Part shown: positions 7,518 to 17,059 of the stretch, one piece after another
Layout of the letters: each line of letters starts with the position of its first letter
Numbering within the stretch: the first letter of the stretch is position 1
Assembly: GCF_000310145.2 (NCBI RefSeq)
Contig: NZ_AMXA01000025.1
Coordinates: 1-54,377, forward strand
Origin: Thauera sp. 28
GTDB lineage: Bacteria; Pseudomonadota; Gammaproteobacteria; Burkholderiales; Rhodocyclaceae
DNA length: 54,377 bases
Direction of reading: 5' to 3'
Translations under genes and position numbers: made by a program
Notes under the pieces: model-generated
Told to the model about the DNA's origin: nothing
The model's database searches: none
The model's input: the letters and a program-made list of their open reading frames with translations, nothing else

Positions 7518-10500
7518 ATGAACAAAGCCAAACTCAAAAGCTACGCCCCCCAGGCCCGCAAAGACTTCATCGCCGCCGTCACTCAGCGCGCCAATCTGCT
7601 TGGCCTGTCCGAATCCGCCGGCAAGTTCGAAGCGCTGCCGGCCGAGCGGCGGGGCGATGTGGTGCTGATCGCCGGGCGTGAATGGCCCGCCCGCGTGGCC
7701 CAGCAGCGCGAGCGCCTGGTGCGCCGCATCCAGCGCGATGGCTTTGCCTACACCATGGAGGCGGTGGCCTACACCTGGTTCAACCGCTTCGCCGCGCTGC
7801 GCTTCATGGAGCTGCACGACTACCTCGGCCACGGCCACCGTGTGCTCTCCAGCGCCACCGCCGGCGGTCTGCCGGACATCCTTGCCCACGCGGCGGATCT
7901 CGCCGCCAGCTGCGAACTGCCCGGCCTGGATGCCGCCCACATCGCCGAACTCAAGCTCGCCGGCAACAAGGACGGCGAGCTCTACCGCCTGCTGCTGGTC
8001 GCCCAGTGCAACGCGCTTTCCGCCGCCATGCCCTTTCTCTTCGAGCGCATCGACGACGAAACCGAGCTGCTGCTGCCCGACAACCTGCTGCGCACCGACT
8101 CGGTCATCGCCAAGCTGGTTGCCGAGATCCCGGAAGAAGACTGGGCCGAGGTCGAGATCATCGGCTGGCTCTACCAGTTCTACATCAGCGAGAAGAAGGA
8201 TCAGGTCATCGGCAAGGTGGTCAAGAGCGAAGACATCCCCGCCGCCACCCAGCTCTTCACCCCCAACTGGATCGTGCAATACCTGGTCCAGAACAGCGTC
8301 GGCCGCCTGTGGCTGATGGCCAATCCAACGAGCACGCTCAAGAGCGAATGGCCGTACTACATCGAGCCCGCCGAGCAGACCCCCGAGGTCAACGCCCAGC
8401 TCGACGCCCTCATCCAGACCCGCATGGCCGAGGACGGCGGCAGCCTCAACCCCGAATCCATCACCGTGCTCGACCCCGCCTGCGGCTCCGGCCACATCCT
8501 GGTCGAAGCCTACGCGCTGCTCAAAGGCATCTACCTGGAACGCGGCTACCGCTTGCGCGACATCCCGCGTCTGATCCTGGAAAAGAACCTCTACGGCCTC
8601 GACATCGACGACCGCGCGGCGCAGCTCGCCGGCTTCGCGCTGCTGATGAAGGCCCGCGCCGACGACCGTCGCCTGTTCAACGACCCGCCCCGGCTCAACG
8701 TGCTGAGTCTGCAGGAGAGCAAGGGGCTGGACCTGGACGAACTCGCCAACCAGCTCGCGCCCTTCGGCGTGGAGCGCGCCACCGTCAAGGCGCTGCTCGA
8801 CACCTTTGAGCACGCCAAGACCTTCGGTTCGCTGATCCAGATTCCGGATGCGCTGAACGGGCAACTGCCGACGCTGGCGGAGGCGTTGGGGAAGGCGAAC
8901 GAGATTGGCGATCTTTATGCGCAGGCGGCGTCGCAGGATCTGTTGGCGCTGGTGGAGCAGGCGCAGGTGCTCGGGCGGAAGTTCGATGCGGTGGTGGCGA
9001 ATCCGCCGTATATGGGCGGGAAGGGGATGAATGGGGCGCTGAAGGATTACGCCAGATCGGCATTCCCTGAGAGCAAATCAGATCTGTTCGCCATGTTCAT
9101 AGAGCGAGGTTTCTCTTCGTGCAAGCCAACCGGCTTTAACAGCATGGTGACAATGCAGAGTTGGATGTTTCTGTCGTCGTTCGAATCTCTTCGCAGGAAT
9201 TTTTTTGGGAAGAGCACGATTTCAACTCTGGCGCATCTTGGGGCACGTGCGTTCTCCGAAATCTCGGGCGAGGTGGTGCAGACAGTCGCATTCCAGATGC
9301 TGCCACACCACATAATGGACTTTCGCCCGGCCTTCTTTCGACTCGTCGACGGCAACGAAGAGGGCAAGCGCGAGGCGCTATTGAAGGGGCGGCAGAGACA
9401 CGATTCCGTATCCCAGGACGACTTTTCGAAAATTCCAGGGGCGCCCGTGGCCTACTGGATCAGCAAAGATCTGCGGAAAATATTCGATTCCGGCCCCACT
9501 CTTGGCGAGGTCGCTGAAGTCAAGCAGGGCTTGGCGACCGCCGACAACGGTCGATTTCTTCGTTACTGGCCCGAGGTGTCTCTGACTCGCTCTTATTTCG
9601 ACTGCAAGTCGGCTGCCGATTCAAAAAAGTCTGGTAGGCGCTGGTTTCCCCACTCAAAGGGAGGGGAGTTCAGGAAGTGGTACGGCAACAGGGATTGGCT
9701 GGTTAACTGGGAATGCGACGGCAGAGAACTTTATGATTTTAGACCGCGTTCTGTTATCAGAAGTCCGGGAGTGTATTTCAAAGAGGGAGTGACTTGGTCG
9801 CTAATTTCTGGGAATAGCACTGCCTTTCGATTTGAACCCGTTGGCAACATTATCGGCCACAAAGGCCCTGGGATATTCGCCGATCACTCCACCCTTAAGA
9901 GCCTCATTACTTTGCTCAACTCGAAGGTAGCCGTCGCCCTGCTGAAAATTTTGTCTCCTACCCTGGGTTTTGAAGTTGGTCAAATAGCCAAAATCCCAGT
10001 CTTAAATGTTTCCGGGGTCAGGTCGGATGCCATCGAATTGGCAAAACTGGACTGGGATTCATTCGAGACTTCTTGGGATTTCCAAAGATTTCCGTGGGTG
10101 AAACTAGACGGAACCTCTAGTAGCGTTGAACAGTCATGGGAGCATTGGGCGGCGATCTGTGATTCCCGGACTCAAACGATGCGGGAGATCGAGGAACACA
10201 ACAATTCGCTATTGATTAGAGCCTATGGGTTGGATAGTGAATTGCGACCTTTGGTTTCCGATGATGAGATAACAACATCTAAGCCTGATCGCGAGAAGGA
10301 CTCTCAGCGCCTGATCTCCTACGCCACCGGTTGCATGATGGGCCGCTACAGCCTCGACGAACCCGGCCTGATCTACGCCCACGCCGGCAACGTCGGCTTC
10401 GACGCGACCCGCTACCAGACCTTCCCGGCCGACGCCGACGGCATCGTGCCGATCACCGACGAATTCTGGTTCGAGGACGACGCCGCCAACCGCGTGCGCG

Positions 10501-11045
10501 AGTTCCTGCGCGCCGTATGGAGCGCCGACACGCTGGACGAGAACATGGCCTGGCTCGCCGAGAGCCTGGGCACCAAAGCCGGCGAGACACCTGACGAAAC
10601 CATCCGCCTCTACCTGGCCGACAAGTTCTTCAAGGACCACCTGCAGACCTACAAGAAGCGCCCGATCTACTGGCTGTTCTCCAGCGGCAAACAGGGCGCC
10701 TTCCAGGCGCTGGTCTACCTGCACCGCTACCACGAAGGCACGCTCGCCCGCCTGCGCGCCGAATATGTCGTGCCGCTGACCGGCAAGATGCAGGCCCGCA
10801 TCGAGATGCTGGAAAAAGACGCCACCGCCGCCCCCAGCACCGCCGCCCGCAACAAGCTCAACAAGCAGATCGAGAAACTGCGCAAGAAACACGTCGAACT
10901 CCTCGCCTACGACGAAAAGCTCCGCCACTACGCCGACATGCGTATCAGCCTGGACCTGGATGACGGGGTGAAGGCGAACTACGGCAAGTTCGGGGATTTG
11001 CTGGCGGAGGTGAAGGCGGTGACGGGTGGGGTGACAGATGAGTGA
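7518..11045 (+). CDS. pglX: PglX/BrxX adenine-specific DNA methyltransferase
   Basis: A 1175-residue class I N6-adenine methyltransferase, the host-marking enzyme of BREX. The AdoMet-binding motif LDPACGSGHILVEAY is at about residues 317-331 and the catalytic motif NPPYMGG at about 494-500. A C-terminal target-recognition region follows, then a coiled coil around residues 1090-1145. The start MNKAKLKSYAPQARKDFI is typical of the family. BREX methylates one strand of a 6-7 bp asymmetric site and excludes phage lacking the mark. Base composition is mosaic: C-ending codons to about 8840, G-ending to about 9050, AT-richer about 9060-10290, then C-ending again. This suggests the specificity domain was exchanged. 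The stop overlaps the next gene by eight bases. Confidence 0.95.
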   Translation: MNKAKLKSYAPQARKDFIAAVTQRANLLGLSESAGKFEALPAERRGDVVLIAGREWPARVAQQRERLVRRIQRDGFAYTMEAVAYTWFNRFAALRFMELHDYLGHGHRVLSSATAGGLPDILAHAADLAASCELPGLDAAHIAELKLAGNKDGELYRLLLVAQCNALSAAMPFLFERIDDETELLLPDNLLRTDSVIAKLVAEIPEEDWAEVEIIGWLYQFYISEKKDQVIGKVVKSEDIPAATQLFTPNWIVQYLVQNSVGRLWLMANPTSTLKSEWPYYIEPAEQTPEVNAQLDALIQTRMAEDGGSLNPESITVLDPACGSGHILVEAYALLKGIYLERGYRLRDIPRLILEKNLYGLDIDDRAAQLAGFALLMKARADDRRLFNDPPRLNVLSLQESKGLDLDELANQLAPFGVERATVKALLDTFEHAKTFGSLIQIPDALNGQLPTLAEALGKANEIGDLYAQAASQDLLALVEQAQVLGRKFDAVVANPPYMGGKGMNGALKDYARSAFPESKSDLFAMFIERGFSSCKPTGFNSMVTMQSWMFLSSFESLRRNFFGKSTISTLAHLGARAFSEISGEVVQTVAFQMLPHHIMDFRPAFFRLVDGNEEGKREALLKGRQRHDSVSQDDFSKIPGAPVAYWISKDLRKIFDSGPTLGEVAEVKQGLATADNGRFLRYWPEVSLTRSYFDCKSAADSKKSGRRWFPHSKGGEFRKWYGNRDWLVNWECDGRELYDFRPRSVIRSPGVYFKEGVTWSLISGNSTAFRFEPVGNIIGHKGPGIFADHSTLKSLITLLNSKVAVALLKILSPTLGFEVGQIAKIPVLNVSGVRSDAIELAKLDWDSFETSWDFQRFPWVKLDGTSSSVEQSWEHWAAICDSRTQTMREIEEHNNSLLIRAYGLDSELRPLVSDDEITTSKPDREKDSQRLISYATGCMMGRYSLDEPGLIYAHAGNVGFDATRYQTFPADADGIVPITDEFWFEDDAANRVREFLRAVWSADTLDENMAWLAESLGTKAGETPDETIRLYLADKFFKDHLQTYKKRPIYWLFSSGKQGAFQALVYLHRYHEGTLARLRAEYVVPLTGKMQARIEMLEKDATAAPSTAARNKLNKQIEKLRKKHVELLAYDEKLRHYADMRISLDLDDGVKANYGKFGDLLAEVKAVTGGVTDE

Positions 11046-11898
11046 TCCAATTCAAACAGCGATTCTTACTGGGGAGTCCCTGTTTCCGCATTTCGAGAAG
11101 GCTGTTACTAGAAAACCTCCGGGGAAGCCTACACGCGAGTGGGTCAAGCGCGAGGCGTTGAAGATTGAGTCCGTCGACGTATTGTCGCATGGCGCCAGAA
11201 GAGCGAAGCGAGTCGAAGTTTTTTACCTGCCGTTCGAACACATCAATCATTCGGCGAAGATCGTCCTGGTCGGGATGTCCCCTGGGCACAAGCAGATGCT
11301 CGAGGTTGCAGAAACCGTGACGGAGCAGCTTGCGCGCTTCGGGCGTGTTGACCTCTCCGATCTGAAGAAGCGGGGGGCGTTTGCCGGCGATAAGATGCGC
11401 TCGAACCTGACTCGGATGTTGAACTATTACGACATCCCGGATCTGGTTGGTGTCCCGAGTGGCGAGGCTCTCTTCGGAAGCCGGTGGTCGTCCCTGCACA
11501 CTACCTCGTTGCTGCGCTATCCCGTCTTCGTCGATGGAAAGGATTTCACCGGCCAGATCGATATGCTGGAGAGCGGGGTTCTGCGCAAATATGTCGAGAA
11601 TTACTTCTGCCGCGAAATCGCGAGTTTGAACGATCCGTACATTGTTCCGTTGGGCGATGAGGCGGCCGATGCGCTCCAAGGGTTGGTCAGGGAGGGGTTG
11701 GTGTCCGGGGAGAGGGTGATTGATCGTTTGCGCCATCCGTCGCCCGAGGCGGGGAGTCGGGTGGGGTATGTCATCGAGGAGGTGGCCCGTACCGATCTCA
11801 AACCCAATGATCCGGTGATGAAGTGCGTGGACAAGTACGATGCCGAGCGCGCGCGCGTAAAGCGTCGTGTCGCAGAACTCCGAGCCCGGGCCCGATGA
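11038..11898 (+). CDS. Uracil-DNA-glycosylase-like protein embedded in BREX
   Basis: A 286-residue protein whose ATG overlaps the end of pglX. Two short motifs resemble the uracil-DNA glycosylase superfamily: IVLVGMSPGHKQ (about residues 80-91), matching motif 1 with its G-x-x-P-G core, and LRHPSPEAG (about 230-238), matching the H-P-S-P motif. DPYIVPLGDEAADALQ in between matches the strand and helix before motif 2. The remainder does not match a family I know. If it is a glycosylase it might remove modified or uracil bases from phage DNA. Alternatively it may only share the fold. Codon use is less C-biased than the BREX core, in line with a later insertion. Confidence 0.5.
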   Translation: MSDPIQTAILTGESLFPHFEKAVTRKPPGKPTREWVKREALKIESVDVLSHGARRAKRVEVFYLPFEHINHSAKIVLVGMSPGHKQMLEVAETVTEQLARFGRVDLSDLKKRGAFAGDKMRSNLTRMLNYYDIPDLVGVPSGEALFGSRWSSLHTTSLLRYPVFVDGKDFTGQIDMLESGVLRKYVENYFCREIASLNDPYIVPLGDEAADALQGLVREGLVSGERVIDRLRHPSPEAGSRVGYVIEEVARTDLKPNDPVMKCVDKYDAERARVKRRVAELRARAR

Positions 11899-11983
11899 TG
11901 AAGGATCTGCCTCCGCCGGATTGCCGGGATTGGGTCGAATCCCTGATGGCGGTGGTCGTGACGACGCTTGGCGAGTGGCGGAA

Positions 11984-12811
11984 ATGAGCATGAAAGCTGA
12001 GTGCTCTGCCGGCCAGCTCTTGATCCGCCGGATCCTGCTGCTCATCGCGATCGCGCTGGTGTTTTTCGGAGCGTTTCCGGATGAGGGGAGGGCGTTTTGG
12101 GGCTCGACCGGAAAGCTAGCGCCCATCATCGCGAAGATTTCGAAGGCACCCGAGGTGCTGCCGAATGACGAGATCGTTCGGCTTGCGCGTCTTGCCTCCG
12201 AAGCGAAAGGCACCGCCCGGGTGGGTGAGGAGTTGGGGCGGCTCAATCTACCCAACGAGGTGCTCGAGGACGCCTTCCTGCGCATCGCAGTGCATCAGGG
12301 GCGGATCGCTCGAACCGAGGCCGAGGGCATGTTTTCTCGTTTGACCGGCGTGCCGGGCTTCCGTACGACGTTGCGGAAGGTCGTCGGCAACAGCGAGGTG
12401 GGGACGGCAGGCCATTTGTACGAACTGCGCTTGGCTGACGGTGCAGCCGGTCGCGGTATGAAAGTGCTCGGGATCGGCGAGAAATTCGACGATGGCCTGA
12501 AGCGGGCGCCGACCGATATCGACGTGCTGCTTGAACATGGACGAACGACGTTCGCGATCGAAGCGAAGAACTACGCGCCCACCACATTGATGCCGCTCGA
12601 TCGGTATCGTGCCGACCTGGATTCTCTGGTGGCTTACCGCAAGGTGCATGGAAAGAGGGTGGTGCCGGTTTTCAGCATGAGCAACCGCCCTGAGGATATG
12701 CGCTACCTGAAGCTGTTACAGCACGAGGCGAAGAAGCGGGAAGTGGAGCTGATCTTCGGCAGCGCGGAGGAGAGCGTCGAGCAGATCAAGCTTCTGGGAG
12801 AGCTGCGATGA
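11984..12811 (+). CDS. Membrane-anchored or exported PD-(D/E)XK-like nuclease
   Basis: A 275-residue protein from ATG 11984 (MSMKAECSAG); an upstream in-frame extension is less likely. Residues about 11-32 (LLIRRILLLIAIALVFFGAF) form a hydrophobic helix after two arginines: either a signal peptide, with possible cleavage after EGRA, or an N-in membrane anchor. The C-terminal half shows a restriction-endonuclease-fold signature: a Glu in HLYELRL, TDIDVLL at about 176-182, then FAIEAKNY at about 189-196, giving D-x(n)-E-x-K. Either topology puts the nuclease domain outside the cytoplasm. It overlaps the next gene by four bases, so the two are probably coupled. The fold is recognised from the motif only; substrate and activity are unknown. 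Confidence 0.6.
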   Translation: MSMKAECSAGQLLIRRILLLIAIALVFFGAFPDEGRAFWGSTGKLAPIIAKISKAPEVLPNDEIVRLARLASEAKGTARVGEELGRLNLPNEVLEDAFLRIAVHQGRIARTEAEGMFSRLTGVPGFRTTLRKVVGNSEVGTAGHLYELRLADGAAGRGMKVLGIGEKFDDGLKRAPTDIDVLLEHGRTTFAIEAKNYAPTTLMPLDRYRADLDSLVAYRKVHGKRVVPVFSMSNRPEDMRYLKLLQHEAKKREVELIFGSAEESVEQIKLLGELR

Positions 12812-14202
12812 GGGGCGTTGTTCTGTTAGGGATGCTGGTAACACCACAGCTCGGTTTGGCAGGCGATGAGGTCGCGACGTTTGCGGCGTTCTACGAGCCA
12901 TCAGGCATGGTGAATTGGTTGCTGATCAGCCTGATTGCGATCGCTGCGGGTGCCGCCATCTTCTTCTCTGGAGGCGCGGCTAGCCCTGCTGTTGCAGCCA
13001 TAGGAACGTGGGTTGGGGGAACAATGGGTTTGTCCGGAGCAGCTGCAACCAAGGCTGGTCTGGCCCTACTGGGTGGGGGCTCGATCGCCTCGGGTGGCTT
13101 TGGCATGGTTGGGGGGGCTGCGCTGCTGACCGCTGCGCTGACGTTCTCGACCGAACTGGCTTTCGACTATTCGGTCGGTGCCTTGTATGCGAAGTACGAG
13201 TATCACGAGTTGGTCGAACAGAGCAAAAGCCTTACGACGCTTCCATTGCCCAGGACTACGGGGGGACTTGAGAAGCGGATCGAGGCGTTGGACGCCCTCG
13301 ACGATCTGGACAAGGAAAAGCCGCTTGTGGCGCCTGGGGACGTCCAACTGATCCGTAAGGCCATCACCGAGCTGGAAACTGCTGCCGAGAGTGGCGAGTT
13401 CGAGCTGCATGAGCAGGCGCGATTGCATAGCTTGTTGTCGCTTCTGCTATTCATCGCCAATGACTACCAGCCTGCGCATGATCATGCCGAGCGTGCGATC
13501 GAGATCAGCGAGGGGTTGGGCTTATTGAGCACCTTGCCGACCTTCATTCATGCGACAACTCGGTTGTACGACGAACGGCTACGTTGGCGAGACGCATACG
13601 CGGACGATTTGCGCGCCGCGCTTGTCGATGAGCCAAAGAACAAGCTCATCCCCTTCTTATTGGCAATTTTCGTTGATCGACTCTCCTTGCGTATGGACGA
13701 CGGCTCGGTTGGTCCGGAGGCACTCGCGGACATCAGGTCCGTCATCAATGAGCCCCTGCTGGAGGAGTACCGGACGGCTAATCTGATCGGGCTCACTGGG
13801 CGTTACTTCGTCCGGTTGAAGCTTGCACAACAGAAGATCGGTGCCCTGGCCGCGAGCAACAGCGCGCTCATCCAGGGCGATGCCCGCTCGGCCGACGTGC
13901 TGGAGCAGACGCTGTCCGATTACGACGTGTTGCTGGAGGGGGCTGAGTCCGCGCTGACCGATCTGCGGGGGACGAACCCATCTCGCAAGGATGCCGAGCA
14001 GATTCAGGTGTTCACGAAGCTCTTTGCGGACTACAGAGGTGATCGCGTCAGACTTGAAGGCCTTGTGAATGATTTCCGTGAGCGACAGGTTCAAGCGGGT
14101 GTAGCGCCAGGGGGCGTGGTGATGTGGCTCATCCTTGGGCCCGTGCTGCTGTTGGTGCTGTTTGGGCTTGCCGCATGGCGGATCAGGGGAAAGGGCGCTT
14201 GA
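12808..14202 (+). CDS. Glycine-rich membrane protein with large helical domain
   Basis: A 464-residue protein I do not recognise. It has a possible N-terminal signal peptide (ending near GLAG), a membrane helix around residues 34-55, then a very Gly/Ala-rich hydrophobic stretch (about 60-115) with many G-x-x-x-G pairs, as in pore-forming or tightly packed membrane hairpins. A helical, TPR-like soluble region (about 150-425) follows, and a C-terminal membrane helix (about 435-458) with a basic tail. The ATG overlaps the stop of the upstream nuclease-like gene. The pairing suggests an envelope complex of nuclease and membrane component. Function is unknown; a channel or a toxic effector are both possible. 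Confidence 0.6.
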   Translation: MRGVVLLGMLVTPQLGLAGDEVATFAAFYEPSGMVNWLLISLIAIAAGAAIFFSGGAASPAVAAIGTWVGGTMGLSGAAATKAGLALLGGGSIASGGFGMVGGAALLTAALTFSTELAFDYSVGALYAKYEYHELVEQSKSLTTLPLPRTTGGLEKRIEALDALDDLDKEKPLVAPGDVQLIRKAITELETAAESGEFELHEQARLHSLLSLLLFIANDYQPAHDHAERAIEISEGLGLLSTLPTFIHATTRLYDERLRWRDAYADDLRAALVDEPKNKLIPFLLAIFVDRLSLRMDDGSVGPEALADIRSVINEPLLEEYRTANLIGLTGRYFVRLKLAQQKIGALAASNSALIQGDARSADVLEQTLSDYDVLLEGAESALTDLRGTNPSRKDAEQIQVFTKLFADYRGDRVRLEGLVNDFRERQVQAGVAPGGVVMWLILGPVLLLVLFGLAAWRIRGKGA

Positions 14203-14280
14203 GATGGCGTGTGATGGTTGAATCGCTGCAATGTCGGGGGTTGCCTCGCCATCATTGCTTGCGGGCATCGCATGCCGTAA

Positions 14281-14385
14281 GGAACGTGTTCCTGCGCTGT
14301 GCGAGCGTCGCACGTTCGACTGCACATCTTGGCCGGAGCAGCGATTAGTCACCTGGTTTTTACTGAATTGTCCGTCTCCACGGAC
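14281..14385 (+). promoter_or_regulatory. Palindrome cluster in the leader of pglZ
   Basis: The 194-bp gap before pglZ holds three perfect inverted repeats: GGAAC-GT-GTTCC (14281-14292), GTGCGA-GCG-TCGCAC (14299-14313) and GTCCGT-CTCC-ACGGAC (14370-14385). The last would form a hairpin ending just upstream of the pglZ ribosome-binding site (TTGGAG). These could be operators for an internal promoter or an RNA structure limiting pglZ translation. No known factor is recognised. Confidence 0.35.
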
Positions 14386-14396
14386 TTGGAGTTTCT

Positions 14397-17015
14397 GTGA
14401 GTCACCAACGCATCATCGACGCCCTCGAGGCGCAGTTCGCAGCCCATCAGCTGCTGTTCTGGGACGACCCGGAAGGCGAGTTCTCCGCCTGGGTGGATGG
14501 CCTGAGCCTGGAAGGCGTACATGTCCTGCGGCTCGACCGCACGCCAGCCCTGCAGGTGAAGCTCGACGTGGAGCGCGCACCTGGCACGCGCTGGCTGTTC
14601 TACCGGCCTGCAGCCGAACCCGATCCGGCAAAGGATTGGCTCCTCGATTTGCGCCTGCGCGGCAGGGCGTTCCGCGCGGACTCGAACTCCATGCTGCTGG
14701 ACGACCTGGGCCTGACGAGTCAGGCCCTGCGCCCGCATCTGAAGGCGCGCAACAAGTTCCTGCGGGCCAAGGACCGTGTGGAGAAGCTGCGCCGCCTCGT
14801 GACGCCGAGTGATGACGCCGAGGCGCTGGACCGCAAGATGCTGGCGGTGCTGGTGCGCTCGGAGCAGGCGGATTTCCAGACCATTCTTCTGCGCCTGTTG
14901 AGTTCGATGGTGCATGAGGGCGAGGCAGATCTGGCGGCCGAGCCGCGTGCGTGGCAGGACATCGTCGCCAATGAGCTGGACTCGGCCTTCTGGGCGTTTG
15001 CGCTGCAGACGCTGGGGTATGGCGCGGATGGTGTGGCGCCGGCCTTCACCTTGCGGGATCTGCTGTACCGCATCCTGGTGACGGACTTTTGCCGCTCGCT
15101 CTCCGGCGCCGCGCCGGAGTCCCTGCGTCATTTCGTGCTGCCGGATCGCACGCTGGCGGCCAACGCCTCGGTGTTTGCAGCGCGGTGGCGGACCGATATG
15201 GCCGCCTATGAGAGCTACAACCTGCTGTCGCACGCGGTGGCCGGCGAGATCGGCCTGGATGGGGTGCTGAGCGTGTTGCCCGGCGAGGCCTTGGCCGAGA
15301 CCATGACCTTTGCAGTCGTCGAACGGCGGATCCTGAAGGACTTGAAGGATCGTGTGCTTGCCGGCGCAGGGGCGAGCGATGAGGCGATGCAGGCGCTGAT
15401 CGCCCGTCGGCGAGATGGCCACTGGGCGAGTCGGCTGATGGCGCAGAGCTCGAGTGAGAGCCGCGCGCTGGCGGCGTGCTACGACGCGATCGAGGCTGGG
15501 GCGGCATTCTTCGAGCTGAAGGCGCGCTTCGACGCGGGATTCAGCTTTGCCAACGCCGAGGCGGCGCTGACGGCCTATCAGTCCGAGCTGTTCCGCTTCG
15601 ACCAGTTGTACCGGCATTTCCATGAGGCGGCGGAAAAGGTCGAGCCGATGGGCTGGGCTGTGCTGCATGAATTGCGTGCCCGTATCGAAGACACCTACAC
15701 GGGGTGGTTCCTGCCGCAGTTCGGTGCGGCCTGGGCCAGGGTGGTCGAGGGCGAGGGGGGCTTGCTGAGTCACTGGACGGCCGCCGGGATGCCGAACCAG
15801 CATCGCTTCTTCGACATCCAGGTAGCGCCACTGCTGGCGGCCGGTGCGAAGCGGGTGTTCGTGGTGATTTCGGATGCCTTCCGTTACGAGGCCGCCGAGG
15901 AGCTGGTGCAGCAGCTCAACAGCAAGAGCCGGTTCAAGGCGGGGCTGTCGTCGCAGTTGGGCGTGCTGCCGAGCTACACCACGCTGGGGATGGCGGCGCT
16001 GCTGCCGCATCACAGTCTGGCCTACAAGGCCAATAGCAATCTCGATGTGCTGGCCGATGGGCAGCCAGTGTCGACGCTGGAGCAGCGCAACGCGCACTTG
16101 GCGAAGTATGAGGGCTTGGCGATCAAGGCCGACGAGCTGCTGGCCTTGGGGAAGGACAAGGGTAGGGCGCTGGTGCGCGATCGGCGGGTGATCTACGTGT
16201 ATCACGACCACATCGATGCCCTGGGCGACAAGCAGGCCACCGAGGGGATGACGTTCCGCGCGGTGGACGAGGCACTGGCCCAGCTTTCGCAGCTGGTGAG
16301 CTTCATCATCAACAGCTTGAACGGCTCGACGGTGCTGGTTACCGCCGACCACGGCTTCATCTATCAGGAGGCGCCGCTGCTGGCGGCGGACAAGTCGGCG
16401 CTCGAAATACAGCCCGAGGGCACCTTGAAGGCGAAGAAGCGCTACCTGCTCGGACGGGGCATCGGCACGTCGCCCAAGGCATGGTGTGGCAACACGGCGC
16501 TGACGGCGGGCACGGATCCGGAGGCCAGCCTGGACTTCTGGGTGCCGAAGGGGGCGAGCCGTTTCCACTTTGCCGGTGGGGCGCGCTTCGTGCACGGCAG
16601 TGCGATGCCGCAGGAGATCTTGGTGCCGGTGATCACCGTGCGCGAGAGCGAGTCCGACAAGGAGAAGGCGCGCTACGTGGAGTTCAGCCTGCTCGGCGCG
16701 TCGAACAAAGTCGTCACCAACACCCAGCGCTTCGAGTTCATCCAGACCGAGGCTGTCTCCGACAAAGTGTTGCCGCGTACGGTGGTGATCGCGCTGCGCG
16801 ATGGCGAACGACCGATCAGCAACGAGCAGACGCTTACCTTCGACAGCGGCTCGCAGTTGCTCGATGAGCGCAAGAAATCGGTGTTCCTGACCGTGCTTGC
16901 CGGCACCTACGACAAAACGCGCGATTACTGGCTGACCGCGCGAGATGCCACGACCAAGGTCGAGGTGTTGCGCGTGCCGCTGCGGGTTGATCTCGCCTTT
17001 ACGAATGACTTTTGA
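14397..17015 (+). CDS. pglZ: PglZ, BREX alkaline-phosphatase-superfamily protein
   Basis: An 872-residue PglZ protein. The GTG start gives MSHQRIIDALEAQF, normal for type 1 BREX PglZ, with TTGGAG upstream. The alkaline-phosphatase-fold metal site is visible at VFVVISDAFRYEAAEEL (about residues 487-503) and LVTADHGFIYQE (about 646-657), where Asp and His ligands are conserved. The N-terminal half is helical and probably binds BrxB or PglX. PglZ is essential for BREX defence, acting as a metal-dependent hydrolase. Length is normal. It is separated from pglX by the three-gene insertion and from brxL by the Zorya-like cassette. Confidence 0.93.
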   Translation: MSHQRIIDALEAQFAAHQLLFWDDPEGEFSAWVDGLSLEGVHVLRLDRTPALQVKLDVERAPGTRWLFYRPAAEPDPAKDWLLDLRLRGRAFRADSNSMLLDDLGLTSQALRPHLKARNKFLRAKDRVEKLRRLVTPSDDAEALDRKMLAVLVRSEQADFQTILLRLLSSMVHEGEADLAAEPRAWQDIVANELDSAFWAFALQTLGYGADGVAPAFTLRDLLYRILVTDFCRSLSGAAPESLRHFVLPDRTLAANASVFAARWRTDMAAYESYNLLSHAVAGEIGLDGVLSVLPGEALAETMTFAVVERRILKDLKDRVLAGAGASDEAMQALIARRRDGHWASRLMAQSSSESRALAACYDAIEAGAAFFELKARFDAGFSFANAEAALTAYQSELFRFDQLYRHFHEAAEKVEPMGWAVLHELRARIEDTYTGWFLPQFGAAWARVVEGEGGLLSHWTAAGMPNQHRFFDIQVAPLLAAGAKRVFVVISDAFRYEAAEELVQQLNSKSRFKAGLSSQLGVLPSYTTLGMAALLPHHSLAYKANSNLDVLADGQPVSTLEQRNAHLAKYEGLAIKADELLALGKDKGRALVRDRRVIYVYHDHIDALGDKQATEGMTFRAVDEALAQLSQLVSFIINSLNGSTVLVTADHGFIYQEAPLLAADKSALEIQPEGTLKAKKRYLLGRGIGTSPKAWCGNTALTAGTDPEASLDFWVPKGASRFHFAGGARFVHGSAMPQEILVPVITVRESESDKEKARYVEFSLLGASNKVVTNTQRFEFIQTEAVSDKVLPRTVVIALRDGERPISNEQTLTFDSGSQLLDERKKSVFLTVLAGTYDKTRDYWLTARDATTKVEVLRVPLRVDLAFTNDF

Positions 17016-17059
17016 TGCGGAAACCCTGGGATCCGTTCTCTTGAAGCTGGAGTTACTGA

